Assembly (NCBI GenBank): GCA_900554675.1
Contig: USIM01000057.1
Location: 1-6,108 of the forward strand
Origin: an uncultured Sutterella sp.
Lineage (GTDB): Bacteria > Pseudomonadota > Gammaproteobacteria > Burkholderiales > Burkholderiaceae_F
Direction: 5' to 3'
DNA: 6,108 nucleotides
The notes beneath the pieces were generated by a model. It was not told the origin of the DNA. It did not search any database and saw nothing but the letters and a program-made list of their open reading frames with translations. The position numbers and the translations under genes are program-made. Below, piece by piece: positions 1-6,108 of this stretch (the first letter of the stretch is position 1; every line of letters begins with the position of its first letter).

Positions 1-1811
1 CCCTGTTTTTATCCTGGCGTATGGAGGCAACAACCGTGTCTGTGAGAACGGTGGCTGGGCTTCAAAGAGAGGTGTACGAGGTGGGGCAAGTTGTTGCTAT
101 CAGCCAAAAGGGTGAATACAACTTTGATATTCAAGGCAGCGTTTGGCGTATCGATAAGGTTATTCAAACGTCTAACATGGATGATTATTTACCTTATCAA
201 ATCATGGCTCGAGATGAGCGTTTGGATGAGGTTTTTCATCGAACGAACGCCATGTGGAAAGAGCGTCTCAAACCCACCCTTTTGAAGTGGAATGCCGATC
301 ATCGTATTGATATCAACGAGCGTGAAAAATTCTTTTCTGAATTGACGGTTTTTACACGGTATATCAGTGAGTGGATTTCGTTGATTGAAGCAGGGGCAAC
401 CCGAAATATCGTTGTGCTTCGCTACACACAGGTCGCTTTGGGGATCGCTTCGGTTCTAAGCATCATTATTGCCATGTGGTTTTTGGTGGTATCGGTCATT
501 CGACCGCTCAATCAATTGCAAACGGGGATTGAACGGCTTCGAGCGTCGGACTGGAAAACGCAAGTTCATGCCGAAGGTACCTTGGAATTTTCACATATTT
601 CGACTGGTTTTAATGATTTGGCGAATCACTTGGATGATGTCTACCGGAATTTGGAAAATAAAGTTGCAGAAAAAACGAGTTCGTTGGCCGAAAACAATAA
701 ATACTTAACGTCTCTTTATGGTCTCACGGCTTTCTTGGGTGAACAGCACTCTTTAAATGAATTGTGTGAGTCGTTTTTAGCTCGAGTGATCTCCATTGCC
801 GGAGGGATTGCCGGTGATATACGTTTTATTGATGAAGAAAAATCCCGAACGACATTGGTTTGTCAAAACGGTTTTCAAGAAGTAGAAACACCGAATGAAC
901 AAAAAGCACGGGCCTTTTTCAATGAGATTGTGGCCCATCCTCAACCCAAGGTGCTATACATTGAGGGTTACCCCCTTCAAGTGAAAGATTTGGAGGGGAA
1001 AGCTCGCTATGTGAAGGTTTATCACATACGTCATAAACAAAAAAATATCGGTTTGGTCACGATTTTCTTTGCTCATGCGCCGGAAAATGATCCTAATATG
1101 GACACATTGTTGGAGAACTTGGGCCAGCACATGGGGACGGCTGTCGAGAACTTGCGTTTGGCAGAGCTTGACCAGCAAATGGCAGTGGGGCAAGAGCGAA
1201 ACTTAATGGCGCAAAACTTGCATGACTCCATTGCTCAAACATTGTCCTTTTTGAACTTACAAGTTCAGATGCTTGAGTCGGCTTTAAAACAAAAAAATGA
1301 GCCCTTGGTTGAAGAAGGGATTCAGCAGATTAAGGCCGGTGTGCAAGAGTGTTACGATGATGTGAGAGAGTTACTTTTAAATTTCCGAACTCGTGTGAGT
1401 ACGGATGAGTTTGATGAGATTGTGAAAAGCGTTTTGGAGCGCTTTGAGCGCCAAACGCACGTTCATGCGCATCTGACGCTTTTGGGAGATGGCTTGCCAC
1501 TGACGCACGCGCAAAAGCTTCAAGCGATTTTCATCCTCCAAGAAGCGCTCTCAAATGTGAGAAAACATGCCAAGGCAGAAAATGTTTTGGTCACTGTTCG
1601 TAACAAAGACGATTTTGAAATGACGATTATGGATGACGGTGTAGGGATTGATCCGGAATTATTGGAATCTCGTAAACAACGTCATGTGGGGCTCTCTATT
1701 ATGAAGGAAAGAGCTCAAAGGGTTTCGGGGCAAATTTTCATTGATAGTGAAAAGAACCAAGGAACCACGGTAAAATTTTTGCTGTCTAAAGATGAAAGGA
1801 CGCCGGTATGA
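1..1811 (+). CDS. narX: NarX-type nitrate/nitrite-like sensor histidine kinase, 5' end missing
   Basis: Membrane sensor kinase that would autophosphorylate and pass phosphate to the regulator encoded next. Residue numbers count from the ATG at 21. In order: periplasmic sensor with a P-box-like stretch (about 33-50, GSVWRI core), transmembrane helix about 134-160, HAMP about 158-210, coiled linker (LENKVAEKTSSL), GAF-like central region about 230-380, HisKA_3 with H401 in NLHDSIAQTLSFL, then an HATPase with N-box EALSNVRKHA (508-516), DDGVG (538-542), and GLSIMKERA and QGTTV glycine motifs. The frame is open to the window edge (first whole codon at 3, reading LFLSWR before the ATG), no Shine-Dalgarno precedes 21, and the expected first membrane helix is absent, so the true start is upstream. 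The visible part is already about as long as E. coli NarX (598). Its stop overlaps the next start. Nitrate specificity is inferred from homology; NarQ or another PilJ-domain kinase is possible. Confidence 0.85.
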   Translation, partial: LFLSWRMEATTVSVRTVAGLQREVYEVGQVVAISQKGEYNFDIQGSVWRIDKVIQTSNMDDYLPYQIMARDERLDEVFHRTNAMWKERLKPTLLKWNADHRIDINEREKFFSELTVFTRYISEWISLIEAGATRNIVVLRYTQVALGIASVLSIIIAMWFLVVSVIRPLNQLQTGIERLRASDWKTQVHAEGTLEFSHISTGFNDLANHLDDVYRNLENKVAEKTSSLAENNKYLTSLYGLTAFLGEQHSLNELCESFLARVISIAGGIAGDIRFIDEEKSRTTLVCQNGFQEVETPNEQKARAFFNEIVAHPQPKVLYIEGYPLQVKDLEGKARYVKVYHIRHKQKNIGLVTIFFAHAPENDPNMDTLLENLGQHMGTAVENLRLAELDQQMAVGQERNLMAQNLHDSIAQTLSFLNLQVQMLESALKQKNEPLVEEGIQQIKAGVQECYDDVRELLLNFRTRVSTDEFDEIVKSVLERFERQTHVHAHLTLLGDGLPLTHAQKLQAIFILQEALSNVRKHAKAENVLVTVRNKDDFEMTIMDDGVGIDPELLESRKQRHVGLSIMKERAQRVSGQIFIDSEKNQGTTVKFLLSKDERTPV

Positions 1812-2503
1812 CGATTCGAATTTTGTTAGTTGACGATCACACTTTATTCCGCTCCGGTTTAAAGGCGCTACTGTTGCGCCAAGCGGACTTCGAAGTGGTG
1901 GGCGAGGCCAGTGATGGTCTTGAGGGCGTGAAATTAGCAGAGCAACTGCATCCGGATTTGGTTTTACTGGATTTGGATATGCCGGCCATGAGCGGTATTG
2001 AGGCTTTAGCACAAATGGTCGAAATGAATCATGATATGCCCGTTGTGATGCTTACGGTCAGTGAAGATGCAGAAGATCTCAAAGAAGCTTTCGTATTAGG
2101 GGCTAGAGGCTACTTGGTCAAGAATATTGAGGCCGACTATCTCGTCAGCAGCATCCGTCAAATTATTGCGGGTGAAAGCGTGATGTCGCCTGAAATGACG
2201 AGTAAGTTTGTTAACGGCATTCGCGCTAAAAATATTTCGCTGATGCCGGAAGTTCGTCCTGAAAATGTGAAGAGTTTGACCGAGCGAGAAAAACAAATTT
2301 TAGGATGTTTGGCTCAAGGGGCCAGTAACCGAGAAATGGCTCAGCTTCTCAATATGTCTGAAAGTACCGTGAAGGCTCACCTTCAACGTATTATGCGACG
2401 TTTTGATTTTAGCTCTCGTGTACAAGCAGCAGTCTTTGCGGCTGAACGCCACATGGACCGCTACTTGTTAGAAAGTCTTAACCAAAAGAAACAGCCTCGT
2501 TAA
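1808..2503 (+). CDS. narL: NarL/FixJ-family response regulator, partner of the adjacent kinase
   Basis: DNA-binding response regulator of 231 residues, a normal NarL length (216 in E. coli). The receiver domain (about 1-120) has the acidic pair D9/D10, phosphoacceptor D55 in LLDLDMP, T83 and K105. A short linker leads to a LuxR-type helix-turn-helix (about 156-211) with SLTEREKQIL and the recognition helix ESTVKAHLQRIM. The ATG overlaps the kinase stop (ATGA at 1808-1811), with a good Shine-Dalgarno GAAAGGA at 1794-1800 seven bases upstream, so the start is secure and translation is likely coupled. Phosphorylation by the upstream kinase and control of anaerobic respiration genes follow from family knowledge; no target operon lies in the window. 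Relative to NarL, the base-contacting Val189 and Lys192 are Ala and Gln here. The gene ends tail-to-tail with the efflux pump gene, sharing four bases. Confidence 0.85.
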   Translation: MTIRILLVDDHTLFRSGLKALLLRQADFEVVGEASDGLEGVKLAEQLHPDLVLLDLDMPAMSGIEALAQMVEMNHDMPVVMLTVSEDAEDLKEAFVLGARGYLVKNIEADYLVSSIRQIIAGESVMSPEMTSKFVNGIRAKNISLMPEVRPENVKSLTEREKQILGCLAQGASNREMAQLLNMSESTVKAHLQRIMRRFDFSSRVQAAVFAAERHMDRYLLESLNQKKQPR

Positions 2504-3726
2504 GCACTCTTTTCTTTTGTGGTATTGGCGGCCTTCGTGGCCGCTAATTTCTTAAAGGCCGGTACCACATAAATCAAGCAAAAAATAGCGGCAATCGTGG
2601 CAATGGTACCACCAAAATAACCGATATTTTCAATGCTCGAGTGCGTAACAACAATGCCGCCTACCAGTGCTCCTGTACCAATCCCGATGTTGTAGATGCC
2701 AGAGTAAACAGACATTGCAATCGCCGTTCCTTGAGGAGCGGCGGTAATAATGGATGATTGGAAAACCAGATTGTAGAGCGTCACCGAGAAGCCCCAGAAA
2801 AGACAGGCTGCGACGATGGTTTCGGTGTTCAATGTAAACGCTTTCATCATCAATAGTGAAATGGCAATGCCAATAACGGCAGATCGCATAAAGGCAAAGG
2901 GGAAACTGTCGTTGAGCTTTGAGAAAATCCAGCTGCCAACAATGCCAATAGCGCCATAAACAACCAAAATCCAAGAAATACCACTGTCACTCATGCCCCC
3001 GACTTGAGCCAAGAAAGGCTCAATATAGCTATAGAGCGCAAAGTTACCCGTCATGATGACAGGAGTGAGGATGTAGATCCCTAATAATGTCGGCTTGCCT
3101 AAAAGTGCCGGCACGTCACGCAAAGCCATGGCATTTTTGTTTTGAACACTGGGGAACAAACGCCATAGACAAATGAGTGCCAAAGAGGCAATGACACCAA
3201 TTACAAGGAAGGTGAATCGCCATCCTAAATAAAGGCCTAAAACGCGTCCTAAAGGCAGGCCAACGATCATGGCAATGGAAGAGCCTGCCACGATCATACT
3301 CAACGCTGTAGCGCGTCTTCTTGGAGGCGCAACCTCAACGGCCAACGGACTCACGATGGACCAAAAGACCGCATGAGAGCAGGCAACACCAATTCGAGAG
3401 GCCATCAAAAACCAATAATTGGTTGAAAGGGCCGAAGCGATGTGACTCAATACAAAGACGGTGACCACCAACATCATGAGCTTGCGACACTCAACTTTGG
3501 CGGCTAAAAGCATGAGGGGAAGGGACATCACAGCCACAACCCATGCGTAGTCAGTCACTAACCAACCAGTTTGAGCTTCAGAGGTACCGAAATCTTGTCC
3601 GATACTTGTCAATAAACCGATAGGAACGAACTCGGACGTATTGAAGACAAACGTACACAACGTTAGGGATAAAACCGGAAGCCAAGCGAGAAGTAAGGGC
3701 TTTTCTTTGTCCAAGAATTCAGACAT
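2500..3726 (-). CDS. sotB: SotB-like major facilitator superfamily efflux transporter
   Basis: Inner-membrane proton-driven exporter of 408 residues (E. coli SotB/YdeA is 396), probably with 12 helices. SotB hallmarks are visible: FVFNTSEFVPIGLL (26-39), YAWVVAVMSLPLMLL (60-74), the loop after helix 2 VECRKL (78-83), ASRIGVACSHAVFWSIV (109-125), the helix-5 motif GLPLGRVLGLYLGWR (156-170), YSYIEPF (232-238) and YNIGIGTGALVGG (345-357). Family members export sugars or IPTG, and some drugs or amino acids; the substrate here cannot be read from sequence. I chose the ATG at 3726. The frame extends to a TTG at 3786, but that triplet sits in the likely -35 box, and the ATG aligns with the E. coli N-terminus and has a GAGAAAG four bases upstream. 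The C-terminal tail (about 392-408, rich in K, A, T) is unlike E. coli and overlaps a hairpin. It is transcribed separately from trmL. Assignment to SotB rather than a sister DHA1 exporter is likely but not certain. Confidence 0.8.
   Translation of the reverse strand: MSEFLDKEKPLLLAWLPVLSLTLCTFVFNTSEFVPIGLLTSIGQDFGTSEAQTGWLVTDYAWVVAVMSLPLMLLAAKVECRKLMMLVVTVFVLSHIASALSTNYWFLMASRIGVACSHAVFWSIVSPLAVEVAPPRRRATALSMIVAGSSIAMIVGLPLGRVLGLYLGWRFTFLVIGVIASLALICLWRLFPSVQNKNAMALRDVPALLGKPTLLGIYILTPVIMTGNFALYSYIEPFLAQVGGMSDSGISWILVVYGAIGIVGSWIFSKLNDSFPFAFMRSAVIGIAISLLMMKAFTLNTETIVAACLFWGFSVTLYNLVFQSSIITAAPQGTAIAMSVYSGIYNIGIGTGALVGGIVVTHSSIENIGYFGGTIATIAAIFCLIYVVPAFKKLAATKAANTTKEKSA
2524..2553 (+). terminator. 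Candidate intrinsic terminator of the narXL operon, inside the 3' end of sotB
   Basis: Twenty bases after the narL stop there is an inverted repeat ATTGGCGGCC-TTCGT-GGCCGCTAAT: a 10-bp stem with one G-T wobble and a 5-base loop. It is followed by TTTCTT at 2548-2553 on the plus strand. The stem is strong but the T tract is short and interrupted, so this is a moderate candidate. It lies wholly in the coding sequence of the converging gene, whose codons there give KLAATKAANT. Confidence 0.5.
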
Positions 3727-3756
3727 AAAAACTTTCTCAATAATAAGAGGGAAGTC

Positions 3757-3786
3757 GTTATAGCAGATTTTTTTCTTCGCTCGCAA
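3757..3786 (-). promoter_or_regulatory. Sigma-70-type promoter for sotB
   Basis: Reading the minus strand, TTGCGA (3786-3781) is followed after 18 bases by TATAAC (3762-3757). The TG one base upstream of the latter gives an extended -10 (TGCTATAAC). Initiation would fall near 3750, leaving a leader of about 25 bases before the ATG at 3726. It lies just after the terminator of the upstream operon, where an independent promoter is needed. The call rests on consensus matching alone. Confidence 0.5.
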
Positions 3787-3817
3787 ACAGTTTTTTGGGA
3801 GTTTTTAAGTAGTTTTC

Positions 3818-3856
3818 AAAAAGAAAAAAGTCTCTGAGCGAGATGTCAGAGACTTT
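3818..3856 (-). terminator. Intrinsic terminator of the ftsX-rpoH-trmL operon
   Basis: A perfect 11-bp inverted repeat (AAAGTCTCTGA at 3827-3837, TCAGAGACTTT at 3846-3856) with an 8-base loop. On the minus strand the stem is followed by TTTTTTCTTTTT (counting the stem's own end), a textbook U tract. It begins 13 bases past the trmL stop codon. On the plus strand the stem lacks a T run, so it is one-directional. Confidence 0.9.
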
Positions 3857-3869
3857 GAAGAATGAAGGA

Positions 3870-4346
3870 CTAATTGCCGCCTTGGTAACCGTTTTGTCGC
3901 CATGCCTCAAAGACGGTAATGGCAACAGTATTGGAGAGATTTAGCGAGCGATTGTTAGGTCGCATCGGCAAGCGAATTCGTTGTTCGCTCGGGAAACTGT
4001 TTCGAACCTCATCAGGAAGCCCATGACCTTCGCTACCAAAGACAAACCAGTCTCCCGGTTTAAATTCGCTTTGAGCAAAGGGGTGCGAGCCCTTTGTTGT
4101 CATTGCAAACATACGCGTTTGATCGGGATGTTCACTGGCTAAGAAGGCTTCAAAACTCTTGTGAATCTTGACGGTAGCATACTCGTGATAATCCAGACCA
4201 GCGCGAATCATGTGCTTGTCATCAAGCGAAAAACCAAGAGGTTCGACTAAGTGAAGTTCGCAACCGGTGTTGGCGCAAAGTCGAATAATATTGCCGGTAT
4301 TGGGTGGAATTTCCGGCGCAACTAAAACAATCTTAAACATATTCAT
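3870..4346 (-). CDS. trmL: tRNA (cytidine/uridine-34 2'-O)-methyltransferase TrmL
   Basis: SPOUT-class, SAM-dependent enzyme (formerly YibK) that methylates the ribose of the wobble nucleotide in tRNA-Leu species in the cytoplasm. At 158 residues it matches E. coli TrmL (157) over its whole length. Visible motifs: [18 protein letters not shown] (11-28), AGLDYHEY (49-56), TTKG (83-86), the cofactor-knot motif FGSEGHGLP (103-111), and [16 protein letters not shown] (124-139) followed by FEAWRQ. In the FGPETRGLP motif of E. coli the Arg is His here. Two ATGs compete: 4346 (MNMFKIV) and 4340 (MFKIV). The second aligns better with E. coli MLNIVL, and neither has a clear Shine-Dalgarno. Either start overlaps the end of rpoH (14 or 8 bases), which implies a shared transcript and coupled translation. 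A strong terminator follows. The family call is firm; the exact start is not. Confidence 0.93.
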   Translation of the reverse strand: MNMFKIVLVAPEIPPNTGNIIRLCANTGCELHLVEPLGFSLDDKHMIRAGLDYHEYATVKIHKSFEAFLASEHPDQTRMFAMTTKGSHPFAQSEFKPGDWFVFGSEGHGLPDEVRNSFPSEQRIRLPMRPNNRSLNLSNTVAITVFEAWRQNGYQGGN

Positions 4347-5265
4347 CAGCAGGCGCCGTGAGCGCCTTTTTCATTTTTAATAAAGCATTTTTTTCAATTT
4401 GGCGTACGCGTTCTGCAGATACACCAAGTTCTTGGGCAATTTCTTGCAAAGTTTTAGGAGCAAGCTCTCCGTCTTCGTTTTCGTTAAACCAACGAGCTCG
4501 AATCACATAACGGCTTCGTTCATCCAAAGCAGCAAGTGCTTGGCGAACCCCTTCCTTTTGCATTTCTTCTTCGTCTTTTTGCTGAAGGATAACGGTGGGC
4601 TCGTTTTCTGTTGAAGACAACCACTGAATGGGATCCAGACGATTGCTTTCATCATCTTCACTACTGACGACAGAATCGATGGACGTTTCATTGCCGTACA
4701 TCCGTTCTTCCATTTCGAGAACTTCTGAAGTTTTCACATCAAGTTCGTTAGCAATCTCATCGGCTTGTGAGTAGGTGAGGGCATTTTCCCCACGCATTGA
4801 GCGAAGATTAAAGAAGAGTTTTCGCTGTGATTTAGTGGTCGCAAGCTTAACTTGACGCCAATTTTTAATGATGTAGTCCTGAATTTCAGAGCGAATCCAA
4901 TATTCGGCAAACGTCATTAAACGCGCCCCACGATCGGGTTCAAAGTGTTTAATGGCTTTGAGTAAACCAATATTGCCTTCTTGAATTAAGTCGGCGTGAG
5001 GCAGACCATAACCTAAGTAAGTGCGGGAAATGGCAATCACTAAACGCAAATGCGCCATGACGAGGTCGCGACCGGCACTCATATCGTTGTGCTTATGAAG
5101 GCGTTCAACCAAGGCACGCTCTTGTTCGGGCGTCAGAATGGGGAAGCGATTGGCCGCCTGAATGTAGGCGTCCAAATTTCCAAGACTGGGAATAATAGCA
5201 GGAACCTTACTTTGATAAGGAACCAGAGCGCCAGTATTTTGGGGCTTTTTATCCGATGCACTCAT
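4333..5265 (-). CDS. rpoH: RNA polymerase heat-shock sigma factor RpoH (sigma-32)
   Basis: Alternative sigma factor directing RNA polymerase to heat-shock promoters; 310 residues against 284 in E. coli. Seen: the [16 protein letters not shown] start of region 1.2 (29-44), region 2.1-2.2 with [13 protein letters not shown] (92-104, core binding), region 2.4 [19 protein letters not shown] (119-137), and the RpoH box QRKLFFNLR (147-155) that separates sigma-32 from other group 3 sigmas. An acidic linker follows (about 195-235), then region 4 with [13 protein letters not shown] (247-259) and the helix-turn-helix [20 protein letters not shown] (273-292). The extra length is about 15 residues at the N-terminus, a longer pre-HTH loop ([12 protein letters not shown]) and a short C-terminal tail. 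The ATG lies 12 bases after the ftsX stop with only a weak GAG, suggesting coupling or structured initiation. No sigma-32 or clear sigma-70 promoter was spotted within visible ftsX. Confidence 0.96.
   Translation of the reverse strand: MSASDKKPQNTGALVPYQSKVPAIIPSLGNLDAYIQAANRFPILTPEQERALVERLHKHNDMSAGRDLVMAHLRLVIAISRTYLGYGLPHADLIQEGNIGLLKAIKHFEPDRGARLMTFAEYWIRSEIQDYIIKNWRQVKLATTKSQRKLFFNLRSMRGENALTYSQADEIANELDVKTSEVLEMEERMYGNETSIDSVVSSEDDESNRLDPIQWLSSTENEPTVILQQKDEEEMQKEGVRQALAALDERSRYVIRARWFNENEDGELAPKTLQEIAQELGVSAERVRQIEKNALLKMKKALTAPADEYV
4351..4378 (+). other. Terminator-like hairpin on the antisense strand at the rpoH/trmL junction
   Basis: AGGCGC (4351-4356), loop CGTGA, GCGCCT (4362-4367), then TTTTTCATTTTT on the plus strand, which is antisense to rpoH. 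On the plus strand it looks like a small intrinsic terminator. On the sense mRNA the same stem sits in the last rpoH codons, a few bases before the trmL starts, and is not followed by a U tract. It could block antisense transcription into rpoH or shape trmL translation, or it may be a chance outcome of coding sequence. Confidence 0.35.
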
Positions 5266-5277
5266 GCCGATTCTCGC

Positions 5278-6108
5278 TTAATAAACACGTTCAATTTTTG
5301 CGACGGCGCGTCGGGTAATAATGTTGGCGATCAAACCGCCCAAAAGAGCGCAGAACAAGACAAAAGCGAAATTAACGTCCCAAGGAAGAGGCGCAACAGC
5401 TAATTGAGTGCCATATTGTTCACCCACGGTCAGTAGCGCCTTATTGGCGTATTGACGAGCAAAAGCTGATAAGCCAAGTGCAATCGTGGCAGCTAAACCC
5501 ATGGTCAGAAAACCGCGCCAAACATAAGGGCGAATCGAGAAAGAGGGAGAGGCACCAAAAAGGTACAACATTCCCAACTCCGCCTTTTGAGCATCGGCTG
5601 CCAAGCGAACGCTGGCAGCAATCACACACAAAAGCATCAAAAAAGTAATTGCAACGAAAATGGCGCCAAGGGCCAAAAGAGCTTTATAGAGAGCATCGAG
5701 CTTTGTGAGCCAAGAGCTATCGTAGGCGACCATACTCACGCCTTTGAGTTTTTCAATATTTTTGGCGGTTGTCTCAATTTCATCCGGAGACATATTGGTC
5801 TCTAGCGTGACGATGATGAGGTCAGGTAAGGGATTTTCTGCGCTGTTTTTATTTTGCTTAAGTCCCAAACTTTTATTTAAATTCTCAAAGGCTTCTTCCT
5901 TCGGAATGACCTCAATGCGCATGACGTGTTCATGACGGCCAATACGCTCTTGGAGGTTGGTCATCATGGATTTTGAAATGTTTTGGTAGGCAAAGACCGT
6001 AATTTCAGGTGCTAACGGTACCGCTCGCATAGGCTCGGCCAAACCGTAAACCATGCTTGCAATAAAAACCGGAATGGTGAGCGACAAACTGGCCAACGCT
6101 AATGCAAG
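5278..6108 (-). CDS. ftsX: Cell division protein FtsX, N-terminus beyond the window edge
   Basis: Integral membrane half of the FtsEX ABC-like complex, which couples cytoplasmic ATP hydrolysis by FtsE to septal peptidoglycan hydrolase activation. The visible 276 residues hold most of helix 1 (LSLTIPVFIASMVYGL), a periplasmic domain of about 115 residues with the family motif NPLPDLIIVTLE, helix 2 (about 140-166 of the visible part), the cytoplasmic coupling segment AELGMLYLFGASPSFSIRPYVWRG, helix 3 and helix 4 (to IITRRAVAKIERVY). The frame is open to the edge. The first candidate start inside the window is a TTG at 6096 within helix 1, so the real start and about 25-35 residues of cytoplasmic tail lie outside. 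ftsE would be expected just upstream by analogy with other proteobacteria, but is not in view. Its stop is 12 bases before rpoH, as in the common ftsE-ftsX-rpoH order. Confidence 0.93.
   Translation of the reverse strand, partial: LALALASLSLTIPVFIASMVYGLAEPMRAVPLAPEITVFAYQNISKSMMTNLQERIGRHEHVMRIEVIPKEEAFENLNKSLGLKQNKNSAENPLPDLIIVTLETNMSPDEIETTAKNIEKLKGVSMVAYDSSWLTKLDALYKALLALGAIFVAITFLMLLCVIAASVRLAADAQKAELGMLYLFGASPSFSIRPYVWRGFLTMGLAATIALGLSAFARQYANKALLTVGEQYGTQLAVAPLPWDVNFAFVLFCALLGGLIANIITRRAVAKIERVY

Noticed and set aside
21..23. ATG at 21 as the true start of the sensor kinase
   Set aside because: There is no ribosome site, the frame continues to the window edge through hydrophobic LFLSW, and the first membrane helix needed by this family would be missing.
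1659..2012. 117-codon minus-strand open frame across the narX-narL junction
   Set aside because: It is antisense to the conserved ATPase and receiver domains and has a proline/arginine-rich composition typical of shadow frames.
2556..2612. Two GGTACCAC copies near the sotB 3' end
   Set aside because: They are short coding-strand coincidences (GGTACC is self-complementary) with no matching flanks, so they are not treated as a repeat or site.
2630..2974. 114-codon minus-strand frame within sotB
   Set aside because: It is in a different frame of the same strand as a clear 12-helix transporter; its W/C/H-rich product is the usual by-product of out-of-frame membrane-protein codons.
3784..3786. 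TTG as the start of the efflux pump
   Set aside because: It coincides with the putative -35 box, lacks a ribosome site, and gives an unmatched N-terminal extension; the ATG at 3726 fits the family.
3727..3869. Small RNA or riboswitch in the A/T-rich gap
   Set aside because: All visible structure is accounted for by the terminator stem and the promoter boxes; the predicted sotB leader of about 25 bases is too short for a riboswitch.
5050..5403. 117-codon plus-strand open frame across the ftsX-rpoH junction
   Set aside because: It lies antisense to two well-conserved genes, has no Shine-Dalgarno or recognisable domain, and its product looks like reverse-strand coding of RpoH and FtsX.
5278..6108. 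Sigma-32 or internal promoter for rpoH within ftsX
   Set aside because: I looked for CTTGAA/CCCCAT-type and TATAAT-type boxes on the minus strand and saw no convincing pair; control may lie upstream of the window.

Overview
The window reads as a chromosomal segment from a betaproteobacterium, probably Burkholderiales. The pointers are the FtsX–RpoH gene order typical of that class, a NarX-like kinase with the H-box form NLHDSIAQTLSFL, and moderate base composition. A gut-type Sutterellaceae relative is a guess from overall feel, not something the sequence proves. All genes seen are conserved families. I found no mobile element, CRISPR array, rRNA, tRNA or integration scar, and I do not see a new biological system here.

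Layout. (1) Plus strand, 1–2503: a two-gene operon encoding a NarX-type sensor kinase, cut off at its 5' end by the window edge, and a NarL-type response regulator. They overlap in an ATGA. (2) Minus strand, 2500–3726: a SotB-like major facilitator efflux pump converging on the regulator gene, the two stop codons sharing a TTAA. A hairpin inside the last codons of the pump gene may terminate the regulator transcript. (3) 3727–3869: the only real intergenic gap, 143 bases, with a strong intrinsic terminator for the gene to its right and a sigma-70-like promoter for the pump. (4) Minus strand, 3870–6108: a tight operon in the order ftsX (5' end off the window), rpoH, trmL. There are 12 bases between ftsX and rpoH, and rpoH overlaps trmL.

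Functionally the window holds three independent units: an anaerobic/nitrate-type two-component system whose sensor motif looks degenerate; a drug or sugar efflux transporter under its own promoter; and a housekeeping operon joining cell division (FtsX, partner of FtsE in septal peptidoglycan hydrolase control), the heat-shock sigma factor, and a tRNA wobble-position 2'-O-methyltransferase. The points most worth a second look are the structural signals at gene ends and small departures from the E. coli family members at key residues.
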